From UBA4416 sp046594225 (lineage in GTDB: Bacteria; Bacteroidota; Bacteroidia; B-17B0; Aurantibacillaceae): a stretch of 64,000 nt of DNA. Under the pieces are notes generated by a model. It searched no databases. It was not told where the DNA came from and was given only the letters and a program-made list of their open reading frames with translations. This document shows, one piece after another, positions 17,523 through 27,420 of this stretch. Positions within the stretch are counted from its first letter, which is position 1. Each line of letters opens with the position of its first letter. Location of the stretch: the NCBI GenBank assembly GCA_046594225.1, contig JBKJPW010000116.1:7236-71235 (forward strand), read 5' to 3'. The position numbers were made by a program, and so were the translations under genes.

Positions 17523-18575
17523 CTACCCTCTCTCCCTTTTGATAGGCGAAAAAGCTAAAGGATTAACTGAAATTTCTTCCAACAATTCTCTTTTGCGGTA
17601 TATATCAATAGCTGTATATATAGCGTCTCTAAAAGAAGATTCGTCCGCGATTTGTTTTCCGGCAATTTCGTATGCTGTTCCATGATCGGGTGAAGTGCGC
17701 ACAAAATCTAATCCAGCAGTAAAATTAACACCATGTCCAAATGCTAATGTTTTGAAAGGAATTAATCCTTGATCGTGATACATTGCCAATACACCATCAA
17801 ATTTTGCCTGAGTATTGTTTCCAAAAAAACCATCTGCGGAATACGGCCCATAAACCATCATTGTTTCTTTTGCTTTTTCAACAGCTGGAATAATAGATGT
17901 TTTTTCTTCGTGACCAATAGTGCCATTTTCGCCTGCATGGGGATTTAATCCTAATACGGCTATTTTAGGTTTACGAATACCAAAATCTTTTACTAAAGAT
18001 GAATGAAGCTGAGTAATTTTTGATAATACGTTTTCAATCGTAATGTGTTCTGCAATATTTTTAACGGGAACATGCCCAGTAACAACAGCAATACGTAAAT
18101 CACCAGAACACAACAGCATTAAAGGTTTACCTCCTAGTTTATCACCCAAATACTCTGTATGGCCAGGGTAATTAAATCCTGCTTCCTGCATACTATGCTT
18201 ATTAATAGGAGCCGTTACTAATACATCTATTTTTTTGTCAAATAAAGCCATCGTCGCTGCTTCTAAAGATAACTTGGCATACTTTCCGCTTAGCGTAGTA
18301 GCTTTACCCATTTCAATGGTTACTTCTTCTTCATAACAAATAAATACATTTGGCTTTTTGGTATGCACATTATTAAAATCTCTTAATGGATTAAAATTAA
18401 ACTCATCCATATTTAACATCTTTCTAAAATAAGAAACTGTTTTTTGAGAACTAAACAAAATAGGAACACATATTTCTGATAAACCTGGTTCAGATAATGT
18501 TTTTAAAATGATTTCTAATCCTATGCCGTTTAAATCTCCTTGAGATATTCCTACTACTACTTTATTTTCTATCAT
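17523..18575 (-). CDS. pdxA: 4-hydroxythreonine-4-phosphate dehydrogenase PdxA
   Basis: PdxA oxidises 4-phosphohydroxy-L-threonine in the DXP-dependent pathway to pyridoxine 5'-phosphate. The 350-residue protein starts VVVGISQGDLNGIGLEIILK and carries the metal-binding histidines in the segments NYPGHTEYLGDKLGG, AMYHDQGLIPFK and SPDHGTAYEIAGK, and the phosphate loop NPHAGENG. Length and motif order are those of the family. A secreted protein and an aminopeptidase gene lie just upstream on the same strand with spacing of 3 bases, so they may be co-transcribed, though a functional link is not evident. Confidence 0.96.
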   Translation of the reverse strand: MIENKVVVGISQGDLNGIGLEIILKTLSEPGLSEICVPILFSSQKTVSYFRKMLNMDEFNFNPLRDFNNVHTKKPNVFICYEEEVTIEMGKATTLSGKYAKLSLEAATMALFDKKIDVLVTAPINKHSMQEAGFNYPGHTEYLGDKLGGKPLMLLCSGDLRIAVVTGHVPVKNIAEHITIENVLSKITQLHSSLVKDFGIRKPKIAVLGLNPHAGENGTIGHEEKTSIIPAVEKAKETMMVYGPYSADGFFGNNTQAKFDGVLAMYHDQGLIPFKTLAFGHGVNFTAGLDFVRTSPDHGTAYEIAGKQIADESSFRDAIYTAIDIYRKRELLEEISVNPLAFSPIKRERG

Positions 18576-18578
18576 AAT

Positions 18579-19685
18579 TTATTTTTTAATCCAACCTACT
18601 AATGATGCTACTTCTTCGCCATCAATACTTTCCCATTTAGAATTTATTACATTAAAAACAGACATTCCTTGCTGATATGATTCATCTCCCATAACTATTT
18701 CTTTTACAAGTGCTGCATAATTTGTTGATGCTTTAAAGTTTTTTAAATCAAAATGATATCTTCCTATTTCTTTTCCTTTATAGTAAACAGCTCTTCCTTT
18801 AGGTTTAGGCTCAACCTCAACAGAAAAATTTTTATCAATTTCTTTAAAATTAGACTGCAACATTGTTTCCTTTGCAGCATTTATGCAGTATAATTTATTC
18901 TTAAAATAAAATTCAATATAACAATCAACACTATTAACTAATTCGTAGGTTGCTGGCACATTAGCCGTAGAATTAAATGTTCCAATTATTTTTGATGTCT
19001 TAGTAGAAATGTTATATTTCACAATACTACCTTCTAAATCTGTAATTTTTATATTAGGAAAAATAAAGGTGTTATTATCTACCCAATAAATTGGAATGTC
19101 AGCCTTTTTGTCTTTAGAACTTACGCCTCCGTGTCCTGCGTCATCCATTAAAACAATTTTTTGTTTATTTTGCGGATAGTACAATAGTTTATAGGGCGAC
19201 TTACTTCTATCAAACTCTATATCCTGTCCAATGATGGCTTTAAATGTCAATGATTTAATTTCAGAATAGGTATTTGTCTTCAAATCAAAGTAAGCATAGT
19301 ATTTTCCTTTAAAAATATCATTAATAAAAAATATAACGCTATCATTTGAACATCGTACTAATTTTCCAGTGCCATCATATAGTACTTTTTTTTCTATAAG
19401 ATCTATTACATTACCTATACCTGATACCAAATAACGATCTTTATATAATGTATTAATCCCTTTATCACACCTCACATAATCTTTATTGTCTTTTCTTCCA
19501 ATTACCGATAATATTTGCTCTCTTCCTGCATACACATTATTCACAAAGTTGTAACGGTAAATTAATTGGCCAAGATTTATTTTATTACCTTCATCATAAT
19601 GCACTACAATTAAAGATTCTCCCGTATTAGTTTGAGCATAACTCAATACCGAACAAAATAATATAATATATAATAAAAACTTCAA
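18579..19685 (-). CDS. Secreted protein of unknown function, propeller-like
   Basis: A protein of about 368 residues with signal peptide KFLLYIILFCSVLSYAQ. The mature part is beta-rich, with repeating short strand patterns (VIGRKDNKDYVRC, ILFYD...) that suggest a beta-propeller, but no recognised repeat. I chose the TTG at 19685 because it gives a standard signal peptide and sits two bases after the aminopeptidase stop; the next upstream TTG (19709) would place polar residues ahead of it. No ATG exists nearby. Function unknown. Confidence 0.6.
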   Translation of the reverse strand: MKFLLYIILFCSVLSYAQTNTGESLIVVHYDEGNKINLGQLIYRYNFVNNVYAGREQILSVIGRKDNKDYVRCDKGINTLYKDRYLVSGIGNVIDLIEKKVLYDGTGKLVRCSNDSVIFFINDIFKGKYYAYFDLKTNTYSEIKSLTFKAIIGQDIEFDRSKSPYKLLYYPQNKQKIVLMDDAGHGGVSSKDKKADIPIYWVDNNTFIFPNIKITDLEGSIVKYNISTKTSKIIGTFNSTANVPATYELVNSVDCYIEFYFKNKLYCINAAKETMLQSNFKEIDKNFSVEVEPKPKGRAVYYKGKEIGRYHFDLKNFKASTNYAALVKEIVMGDESYQQGMSVFNVINSKWESIDGEEVASLVGWIKK

Positions 19686-19686
19686 T

Positions 19687-21120
19687 CTATAAGTTTGAGA
19701 AAAAGTCAAATAATAATCTTACTCCATAGCCTGTTCCTCCTTTACCTCTGTAACTATCTTTAGCTGTTACAAAAGCGGGGCCCGCTATATCAAAATGCAT
19801 ATAAGGGTAATCTGTGTATTTTACTAAAAATTTTCCTGCGGTAATAGCTCCACCGTAAGGGCCTCCTAAGTTTTTTTGATCGGCAATATCTGATTTCAAT
19901 AATTCATCGTACTCATCCCAAAATGGAAATTCAGCCAAGCGTTCATGCATACGCAATCCACTAACCGTTAACTTTGTTTTTTGTTCATCGGTTGCAGTAC
20001 CCATGCTCACAATTCCATACTGACCAATAGCTGCGGCAGCTGCGCCAGTTAGAGTAGATAATTCAATAGCCATTTCTGGTTTATAGCGCTTAGCAAAATG
20101 TAAGGCATCCGCTAATATCATTCGTCCTTCTGCATCTGAGTTTAGCATCTCTACGGTGCTACCATCCATCATCGTAATAATATCGCCGGGCGCAAAAGCA
20201 TTAAAACCTGGTCGGTTATCAGTTGCAGGAACTAAAGCAATCACATGAACATTTAATTTTGCTTTGGCAATGGCATACATAGTACAGCCAACAGCTGCTG
20301 CCCCAGCCATATCGCATTTCATTAAGTCCATGCTATTTGGCGTAGGCTTTAAACTCAATCCGCCTGTATCATAAACAACACCCTTGCCCACTAATACGTA
20401 AGGTTTTTTATTTTTTGGATTCTTAGGTTTGTATTCCATTACCGAAAATGTTGGCGGGTCAACACTTCCCTGATTCACCGACAACAAACCACCCATTTTT
20501 AATTGTTTGATTTTAGCTTTATTAAATACCTCCACTTTAAAGCCAGCATTTTTACCCATGGCTTTAAATGCATTCGCTAAATCAGTTGCATTTAAAACAT
20601 TTACAGGCTCGTTAACTAAATCACGTGCTTTTAAAGTAGCATCAATAGCAATAGATAAATTAGAAATATGTTGTGACGAGGTTTTTGAATCTACAACATA
20701 AACATCTTTTAAAGTATTCGCTTGTTTTTTAGCGCTTAGTTTATGTTTGATAAATTGGTAATTAGCTAAAGTAATTCCTTCCGCTAATGCTAAAGAATAA
20801 TCTGCATTTGATAATTCATTAACGCAATATACTGCAGAGCGTTTTTCGGAATTAATTGTATCGGCGATTGTAGTGCCATGTTTACGAATGGACTCCAACA
20901 TAGAGTAATGGTTTTTTTTCTCATCCACAACAATTACAAAAACCAACCGAGATAACGTGTTGATGCAAATAAATTTTTTATCATTTACTTTAATATCATT
21001 AGATATATAGTCAACTTGTTCTTTCGTTAAATTATATTCTGATTTATTTTTAAAGGCATTGCAAATGATAGCTAAACTTTGTTTACTATCTGCATTATTT
21101 TTTTTAGAAATGGTTGTCAT
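19687..21120 (-). CDS. Leucyl aminopeptidase family protein (M17)
   Basis: A cytosolic two-zinc aminopeptidase that removes N-terminal leucine and similar residues. The C-terminal catalytic domain has the first metal/catalytic lysine segment LVGKGVVYDTGGLSLKP, the aspartate in MKCDMAGAAAVG and the family signature NSDAEGRMILADAL. The N-terminal half is the M17 cap domain. I chose the ATG at 21120 (MTTISKKNN, 477 residues); the ATG at 21165 would add 15 residues of non-conserved sequence. The C-terminal RYGTGYGVRLL ending is typical. The end of the gene is immediately followed by the secreted-protein gene. Confidence 0.93.
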   Translation of the reverse strand: MTTISKKNNADSKQSLAIICNAFKNKSEYNLTKEQVDYISNDIKVNDKKFICINTLSRLVFVIVVDEKKNHYSMLESIRKHGTTIADTINSEKRSAVYCVNELSNADYSLALAEGITLANYQFIKHKLSAKKQANTLKDVYVVDSKTSSQHISNLSIAIDATLKARDLVNEPVNVLNATDLANAFKAMGKNAGFKVEVFNKAKIKQLKMGGLLSVNQGSVDPPTFSVMEYKPKNPKNKKPYVLVGKGVVYDTGGLSLKPTPNSMDLMKCDMAGAAAVGCTMYAIAKAKLNVHVIALVPATDNRPGFNAFAPGDIITMMDGSTVEMLNSDAEGRMILADALHFAKRYKPEMAIELSTLTGAAAAAIGQYGIVSMGTATDEQKTKLTVSGLRMHERLAEFPFWDEYDELLKSDIADQKNLGGPYGGAITAGKFLVKYTDYPYMHFDIAGPAFVTAKDSYRGKGGTGYGVRLLFDFFSNL

Positions 21121-21196
21121 ATATGCGAATTTACTAAAAATCAATGATTTGGTAAAATCTACCATAGGTTTTATTAACTATCGTTTTCTTAAAACA

Positions 21197-21230
21197 AAAA
21201 AGCCGTCCGCTAGCTAGCGGACGGCTTTTT
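21197..21230 (-). terminator. Strong bidirectional-looking terminator
   Basis: A perfect palindrome: GCCGTCCGCTAGC pairs exactly with GCTAGCGGACGGC (central at about 21213) and the arms are flanked by A5 and T5. It follows the substrate-binding lipoprotein gene on the minus strand and precedes the aminopeptidase gene. Confidence 0.9.
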
Positions 21231-21246
21231 GCAATTTAATCACTAA

Positions 21247-23013
21247 TTATTTTTTAGGCATCTTATCTTTTGGTATTAAATACACTACTGATAAATCCAT
21301 GTAGTTCATCGCATTTTCAGGGAAATTACGAACGTATAATTGCTCTAAACGGAAATTTTCATCGTAAAATATTGGCATAAATGGTGCCTCATCTAACAAT
21401 ACTTGCTCAGCTTTAGATAAAATAGCGTAACGCTTTGCTTTATCTGGCTCAGTAAATGACGCTGCAAACAAAGAGTCAAAACGAGCGTTTTTAAACCTTG
21501 TGTAATTAATAAATGATTTTTCTGTAGCGCCAGAAGGAACGTGTTTACCGTAAAAAATTGTTAAAAATGTTTCTGGATCTGGATAATCTGCGATCCAAGC
21601 AAATCGGAAAAAATCTGTCTTACCAGAAGTCACTTGTTCAATATGTTCAGCAAAAGGAACTGTATTAATTTCAATATCAATATTTAAATTTTCCTTCAAC
21701 ATTTTTTGCACCACTTCAGCTACTAAAATATTATTACCTCCACCACTATTAATTTGTAAGATAACCTTTGGGAAGCCCTTTCCGTCAGGGAAACCCGCTT
21801 TACTTAAATAATCTTTTGCTTTTGCCACATCAAACGTGTAACCCTTTAAGTCTTTAAACTTATAGCCATCATCTTCAAACGCTTTCACATAAGGTACAAT
21901 GCCATAATCTCCAGGATTTCCCTCACCTTGTAAAGTGAAATCAGAGATTTTATGCCTGTCAATAGCAAAATTAAAGGCTAAACGCACTTCTTTTTTGTCA
22001 AACACTGGACTTGCTGTATTAAATCCAAGATAGTTTGTGTTAAAGGCCGTAGAGCTTAATATTTGAAATTCAGTTTTACGATCTTTAGCGTGCTCTAAAT
22101 CACCCATAATTTCTGGAAAAATTTCAACCGGCAAGCGGTATACCATGTCTAAATTACCGGATTTAAATTCTAAAATTTCCGCTTTTTTTTCACGAATAAA
22201 TGTGTATTTCAAGCCATCTAAGTATGGTAATCTGTTACCGTCTTTATCAACTCCATAATAATCTTGATTTTTCTTCATGATTAAAACTTCGCCTTCTTTA
22301 ACTGTTTCTAGGTAAAAAGGGCCAGTACCAACTGGATGAACACGTAAGTCTAAGCCATATTTATCTAGAGCTTCTTTTGGATAAATCCAACATCCTGGCA
22401 TTGCTACAATATTTAAGAATCCCGCAAATGGTGATTTTAAAGTAATTACTAATGTTGTATCATTTACTGCTTTAATTCCTGAAACCGCTATATTTTTGCC
22501 TGCTTTTGATGACTCAAACGCCTCATTTGCGCCAACTACACGATCTTTAAGGGTTACATCAAATTGAGCGTTATTGGGATCAGCAGTACATAATTTTTCA
22601 AAACATAGCTTAACATCATTAGCGGTTACAATCCTACCCTTTCCATCAGGAAAACAAGCGTCCGCATGAAATTTAACACCTTGACGAATATGAAAAGTCC
22701 ATTCTGTTTGGTTTGCATTAGACTCCCAAGATCTTGCAACTGCTGGTTTAATTGATAAATCATTTTGATCGAACTTAACTAAACCTTCAAATAGCTGACA
22801 ACCAATATGGAAGCCAACATTTTCATTGACAGCAATAGGGTTTAAACTTTTAAAAGCCTCCACTTCATTCATGCGCATCACTCCGCCCATAAATACACCG
22901 CCTTTGCCTTCTGAGCCGTCGTGATTATCTTTATTATCGTCTGAACATGAGCTACAAGAAGCTAAGCCTAAAGTGAATAAGCTTGCTGCTAGTGGAATAA
23001 ATATTTTTTTCAT
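21247..23013 (-). CDS. Oligopeptide ABC transporter substrate-binding lipoprotein (SBP_bac_5)
   Basis: A 588-residue family 5 extracellular solute-binding protein (DppA/OppA type). The ATG at 23013 gives a lipoprotein signal MKKIFIPLAASLFTLGLASC with the lipid-modified cysteine at position 20, followed by SSCSDDNKD; four extra residues from an upstream ATG (23025) are unlikely. Family features include EWTFHIRQGVKFH, VGTGPFYLE, LAFNFAIDRHKI and ADYPDPETFLTIFY. No permease or ATPase genes lie next to it, so the transporter is not complete here. It has its own promoter element and terminator. Confidence 0.93.
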   Translation of the reverse strand: MKKIFIPLAASLFTLGLASCSSCSDDNKDNHDGSEGKGGVFMGGVMRMNEVEAFKSLNPIAVNENVGFHIGCQLFEGLVKFDQNDLSIKPAVARSWESNANQTEWTFHIRQGVKFHADACFPDGKGRIVTANDVKLCFEKLCTADPNNAQFDVTLKDRVVGANEAFESSKAGKNIAVSGIKAVNDTTLVITLKSPFAGFLNIVAMPGCWIYPKEALDKYGLDLRVHPVGTGPFYLETVKEGEVLIMKKNQDYYGVDKDGNRLPYLDGLKYTFIREKKAEILEFKSGNLDMVYRLPVEIFPEIMGDLEHAKDRKTEFQILSSTAFNTNYLGFNTASPVFDKKEVRLAFNFAIDRHKISDFTLQGEGNPGDYGIVPYVKAFEDDGYKFKDLKGYTFDVAKAKDYLSKAGFPDGKGFPKVILQINSGGGNNILVAEVVQKMLKENLNIDIEINTVPFAEHIEQVTSGKTDFFRFAWIADYPDPETFLTIFYGKHVPSGATEKSFINYTRFKNARFDSLFAASFTEPDKAKRYAILSKAEQVLLDEAPFMPIFYDENFRLEQLYVRNFPENAMNYMDLSVVYLIPKDKMPKK

Positions 23014-23041
23014 ACCTAGGTACATAAGTTTATAGTAAGGA

Positions 23042-23049
23042 CAAATATA
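23042..23049 (-). promoter_or_regulatory. Bacteroidota -7 element (TATATTTG) for the lipoprotein gene
   Basis: The minus strand reads TATATTTG, fitting the TAnnTTTG -7 element, 28 bases upstream of the lipoprotein ATG. A clear -33 TTG is not seen. Confidence 0.5.
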
Positions 23050-23089
23050 ATGTAAAAAACTAAAAAAACTAAAAAATTAGATTAATTTC

Positions 23090-23854
23090 TTAAAAATCGA
23101 TTTCCAGTAGCACAGGGCAATGATCGCTATGGATTGCATCAGGCAAAATCACTGCTCTTTTGAGATGAATTTCTAGGTGATTAGCCACTAAATTATAGTC
23201 GATTCTCCAACCCAAATTCTTACCCCTCGACCCAGCTCTATAGCTCCACCAACTGTATTGATGTGGCTCCTGATTAAAATGCCTAAAAGAGTCAGTAAAT
23301 CCAGATTGAATAAACTGTTCCATCCACTCTCTTTCTTCAGGCAAAAAACCTGAGGTATTAGCATTTGATTTAGGATTATGAATATCAATTGGCTTATGGC
23401 AAATGTTATAATCGCCGCACAAAATTAAATTCGGGAATTTCGTCTTTAAATGATCTATATATTTCTGAAAATCAGTCAACCACTGCATTTTAAAGGCTTG
23501 CCTATCATCACCACTGCTTCCGCTTGGGTGGTAAACACTCATCACTGAGCATGTATCAAAATCCAATCGGATGATTCTTCCTTCAAAATCATATTTTTCA
23601 ATGCCACAGCCATATTCAACATGTTTAGGCTTTAGTTTAGAGAAAATAGCAACTCCACTATACCCTTTTTTTTGAGCAGAATACCAATATAAATGATAGC
23701 CAAGTGCTTCAAAGGCTCGTACATCCACTTGATCTGAATTTGCTTTTGTTTCCTGCAAACACAATACATCTGGATTTGCAGCTTTTAACCAGCCAACCAA
23801 ATCTTTACCCATAGCGGCACGAATACCGTTTACGTTATAAGTGATAATCTTCAT
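23090..23854 (-). CDS. xth: Exodeoxyribonuclease III
   Basis: An exonuclease III / AP endonuclease 1 family protein that cleaves 5' of abasic sites and degrades 3' ends in base excision repair. MKIITYNVNGIRAAMGK carries the metal-coordinating asparagine, DVLCLQETK the glutamate, GDYNICHKPIDIHNP the aspartate-asparagine, and the C-terminal IHSDHCPVLLEIDF the catalytic histidine. 254 residues is standard. It is divergent from the large secreted protein at 23907. Confidence 0.96.
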   Translation of the reverse strand: MKIITYNVNGIRAAMGKDLVGWLKAANPDVLCLQETKANSDQVDVRAFEALGYHLYWYSAQKKGYSGVAIFSKLKPKHVEYGCGIEKYDFEGRIIRLDFDTCSVMSVYHPSGSSGDDRQAFKMQWLTDFQKYIDHLKTKFPNLILCGDYNICHKPIDIHNPKSNANTSGFLPEEREWMEQFIQSGFTDSFRHFNQEPHQYSWWSYRAGSRGKNLGWRIDYNLVANHLEIHLKRAVILPDAIHSDHCPVLLEIDF

Positions 23855-23906
23855 TGTAAATTATAATTATGCCTTAAAAATACAATTTCTATCTTTATAA
23901 ATCGTT

Positions 23907-26900
23907 ATGCAAATTGTGGTTTTTAGGTTTATTTTCATAGTTGTTTTTTTGTGTGGGTTTTTTATTCATGCCCAATCTCAAACGAACCTAAAACAGAAAT
24001 ACTATTTTGTAAAATCCGACACGCTTTTTTTAGATACTTTAAGTTTAGTTCCTGGCACACTAAAACTTTATTCGAAAGGTAATCCATTAGATACTTCCTC
24101 TTATCGCATTAACTATCCTTTAAAGGCTATTATATTCAAGGTAAAACCTATGGATCCCTTATCGATTAACTATAAAACGTTTCCTTATAATTTCGAAAAA
24201 AACTATTATCATCAAAGTATCTCTCAACTTACTAAAGATTTAACACTACCTGCTAATCCACTCACCTTAGCTTTTGCTGGTTCTACTGCCGCTAGCGAAT
24301 CTTTTGTGTCCGATGGATTAAATAAAAATGGCAGCATCAGCCGTGGAATTAGCTTTGGTAACAATCAAGATGTAGTGGTTAACTCGAGTTTGAACTTACA
24401 AGTAAGTGGTAAATTAACACAGGAAGTAGATTTATTATTGGCTGCCACAGATGATAATATTCCTTTTCAGGCAGATGGAACAACTGCTCAATTGCAAGAA
24501 TTTGATAAAGTATTTGTGCAATTATCAAATAAAAATTCCAAGCTCATTGTAGGTGATTTTCAATTACAACGACCTAACAGTTACTTTATGAATTTTTATA
24601 AACGCTCACAAGGTGCTTATTTTTCTAATAATTATTACGATACAATTAATAAGCAACAAGTCATTTTTAAAACGCAAGTGAGTGGTGCTGTTAGTAAAGG
24701 GAAGTTTGCGCGAAATGTTATTCAGGGAACAGAAAACAATCAAGGTCCATATCGTTTGCGTGGCGACAACAACGAGTTGTTTATTATCGTATTGTCTGGT
24801 ACTGAGCGGATTTATGTGGATGGACGATTATTACAACGTGGGCAAGAGAACGATTATATCATTGATTATAATACATCAGAATTAACCTTTACCGCCAAAC
24901 AAATTATCACAAAAGACAAACGTATTATCGCAGAGTTTCAATACGCCGAAAGAAACTATGCACGCTCACTCTATTTTTTTAGTGAAGAAATAGAAGCACA
25001 AAAATTAAAAGTGCGACTTAATTTTTTTGGTGAGCAGGACAATAAAAACAAAACCTTACAACAAACATTAACAGAACAACAAAAACTCACCATGTTTAAT
25101 ATTGGCGACACACTAAGTAAGGCCGTTACTAGTGGCGCTACCTTGGCAACGTTTAATACAACAGATGTGTTTTATTGGAAAAAAGATACCGTTGTTTCTG
25201 CTCAACTTTATCCTAATGTTTTTGTTTATTCTACGAATCCTGATAGTGCAAAATATACTGTGAAATATAGTTATGTGGGCGAAAATAACGGTTACTATAT
25301 TCAAATATCAACAACCGCTAACGGTAAAGTATATAAATGGGTGGCGCCAGCTGGTGGTTTGTTGCAAGGCAATTACGAGCCAGTTATTCCTTTGATTACT
25401 CCTAAGAAAAAACAAATGTTTACAGCTGGTGCCAATTATGAATTTAATAAAAATCATAATTTAGATGTAGAAGGCGTTTATACCAAAAACGACATTAACA
25501 CCTTTAGTAAATTTAATTCTCAAAACGATGATGGTTATGGCCTCAAAGTAAATAGCAACAACCAAAGCGTTATAAAAAAGGATACGGTTACTAAACAATC
25601 TTTAAATGCTGTTTACAATTTAGGTTACGAATACGTTCAACAAAATTTTAATCCCATTGAGCGTTACAGAGCAATCGAATTTGAAAGAGATTGGAACCGA
25701 CCAATCAGCGCGCCTATCAACACCGACCAACATGTAGGTTTTGCTCAAGTAGGAGTTCAAAAAAACAATAAATTGAAGTTATTATATGGCGTTAGCTTTT
25801 TTAAAGAGGGAGTTTTTTATGATGGTTTAAAACATAGCGTGCAAAGTTTTTATAATACAAAAACAAGTGGCATTACCTACAATGGCTCATACTTAACTAG
25901 TAATTACAATTCGCAACTTAGTAATTTTTACCGCCACAAAGCCTCTTTTTCGCAGTCATTTTGGAAATTGAGAGTAAATTTCCTAGATGAATTTGAACAA
26001 AATAGATTTAGGAAAAATACATCCGATAGTTTATTATCTCGCAGCTACCAGTTTTGGGAGTGGGAAGGAAACATTACCAATAAAGATACAAGTGGTAATT
26101 TGTATAAAATATTTTACAGAGAACGTAGAGATAAACAAGCTTACAATTCTGTTTTAAAAGATTCTACTTACGCACAAAATACTGGGTTTTCGGCAAATAT
26201 CAATAGTATTCGTAATCACCCTTTTTCAGTAGTGTTTACTTATCGTGAATTAAAATTAAAAAGAGATTCGATGACCATTAAACCTGACAATACTTTATTG
26301 AGTAGAATAGAATACTCTCCACGATTAGTTAACGGTTTTATTACTTCCAGTATGTTTTATGAAACGGGCTATGGCTTAGAGAATAAAAAAGAATACTATT
26401 ATTTATTAGTAGCCGCTGGGCAAGGAACTTATGTTTGGAAAGATTATAACAATAACGGCATAGCCGAATTAAATGAATTTGAAATTGCACAGTTTGCTGA
26501 CCAAGCCCTGTACATTAAAGTATACACGCCTACAAATCAATATGTAAAAGTATTGCACGATCAATTTAGTTTTTCATTAAACCTTCGACCTTCTGTTTTT
26601 TTAAAAGATAGTTCAGGAAAAGCTCTAAAATTTGTTAGTCGTTTTGCCACACAGTCAGTTTATCGGGTAGATAAAAAATCCTATGATAACGGGAAATTAT
26701 TTACGTTTAACCCTACAAACGTTAGTTTGAAAGATTCATTTTTAACTGCATTAAACTATTCATTACGACAAAGTTTGTTTTTTAATCAAAGTGCTGCTGT
26801 GTTTGGCACAGACTATACGTATCAAAGTAATCTGAGTAAACAATTATTAACCAACGGCTTCGAAACTCGCGAAAACACAACGCATGAATGGCGTTGGCGA

Positions 26901-27419
26901 TGGAATGTAACGAGAGCATGGAGTTTAAATAGTACCAATGTGTATGGCATAAAATCAACCGTGTCTGAATTTTTTAGCACCCGTAACTATAAAATAGAAT
27001 CCTATGACTTGGAGCAAAAATTAAGCTATCAACCTAATACTGCTTTTAGAATTAGTATTTTATATAAACACAACAAAAAGCAAAATATCATTAATAGATC
27101 AGAAACGATAATTATTGGAATTCCTGAAAAAGCAGAACTGAATGATTTTGGTTTGGAATTTAAATTCAATCAAGTCGAAAAAGGTAGTATTACTGGCAAA
27201 GTAAATTTCATTACTATTTCATATAATGCTGCGGAAAATACTTCTGTAGCTTACGAAATGTTAAATGCTTTAAAAACAGGATACAATTATACTTGGGGAT
27301 TAAGCTATCAACGTAACTTAACCAACAACATACAAATAAGTATTAATTACGACGGACGAAAATCGCCAAATAGTAAAATCATCAATATTGGCGGCGCTCA
27401 AGTGAGGGCGTTTTTCTAA
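23907..27419 (+). CDS. Large secreted protein, probable outer-membrane beta-barrel, unknown function
   Basis: A 1170-residue exported protein with signal peptide IFIVVFLCGFFIHAQS. The N-terminal 250 residues contain the well-conserved Bacteroidota pattern NGSISRGISFGNNQDVVVNS, NLQVSGKLTQEVDLLLA and DKVFVQLSNKN, typical of a surface-associated family without assigned function. From about residue 320 the sequence becomes alternating polar/aromatic strands (TYNGSYLTSNYNSQLSNFYR, RDKQAYNSVL), like a large beta-barrel. It ends in QVRAFF, an aromatic C-terminus such as BAM-dependent outer-membrane proteins carry. The gene stands alone with the exonuclease divergent and a T9SS gene convergent, 1 base away. 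Confidence 0.6.
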   Translation: MQIVVFRFIFIVVFLCGFFIHAQSQTNLKQKYYFVKSDTLFLDTLSLVPGTLKLYSKGNPLDTSSYRINYPLKAIIFKVKPMDPLSINYKTFPYNFEKNYYHQSISQLTKDLTLPANPLTLAFAGSTAASESFVSDGLNKNGSISRGISFGNNQDVVVNSSLNLQVSGKLTQEVDLLLAATDDNIPFQADGTTAQLQEFDKVFVQLSNKNSKLIVGDFQLQRPNSYFMNFYKRSQGAYFSNNYYDTINKQQVIFKTQVSGAVSKGKFARNVIQGTENNQGPYRLRGDNNELFIIVLSGTERIYVDGRLLQRGQENDYIIDYNTSELTFTAKQIITKDKRIIAEFQYAERNYARSLYFFSEEIEAQKLKVRLNFFGEQDNKNKTLQQTLTEQQKLTMFNIGDTLSKAVTSGATLATFNTTDVFYWKKDTVVSAQLYPNVFVYSTNPDSAKYTVKYSYVGENNGYYIQISTTANGKVYKWVAPAGGLLQGNYEPVIPLITPKKKQMFTAGANYEFNKNHNLDVEGVYTKNDINTFSKFNSQNDDGYGLKVNSNNQSVIKKDTVTKQSLNAVYNLGYEYVQQNFNPIERYRAIEFERDWNRPISAPINTDQHVGFAQVGVQKNNKLKLLYGVSFFKEGVFYDGLKHSVQSFYNTKTSGITYNGSYLTSNYNSQLSNFYRHKASFSQSFWKLRVNFLDEFEQNRFRKNTSDSLLSRSYQFWEWEGNITNKDTSGNLYKIFYRERRDKQAYNSVLKDSTYAQNTGFSANINSIRNHPFSVVFTYRELKLKRDSMTIKPDNTLLSRIEYSPRLVNGFITSSMFYETGYGLENKKEYYYLLVAAGQGTYVWKDYNNNGIAELNEFEIAQFADQALYIKVYTPTNQYVKVLHDQFSFSLNLRPSVFLKDSSGKALKFVSRFATQSVYRVDKKSYDNGKLFTFNPTNVSLKDSFLTALNYSLRQSLFFNQSAAVFGTDYTYQSNLSKQLLTNGFETRENTTHEWRWRWNVTRAWSLNSTNVYGIKSTVSEFFSTRNYKIESYDLEQKLSYQPNTAFRISILYKHNKKQNIINRSETIIIGIPEKAELNDFGLEFKFNQVEKGSITGKVNFITISYNAAENTSVAYEMLNALKTGYNYTWGLSYQRNLTNNIQISINYDGRKSPNSKIINIGGAQVRAFF

Positions 27420-27420
27420 T

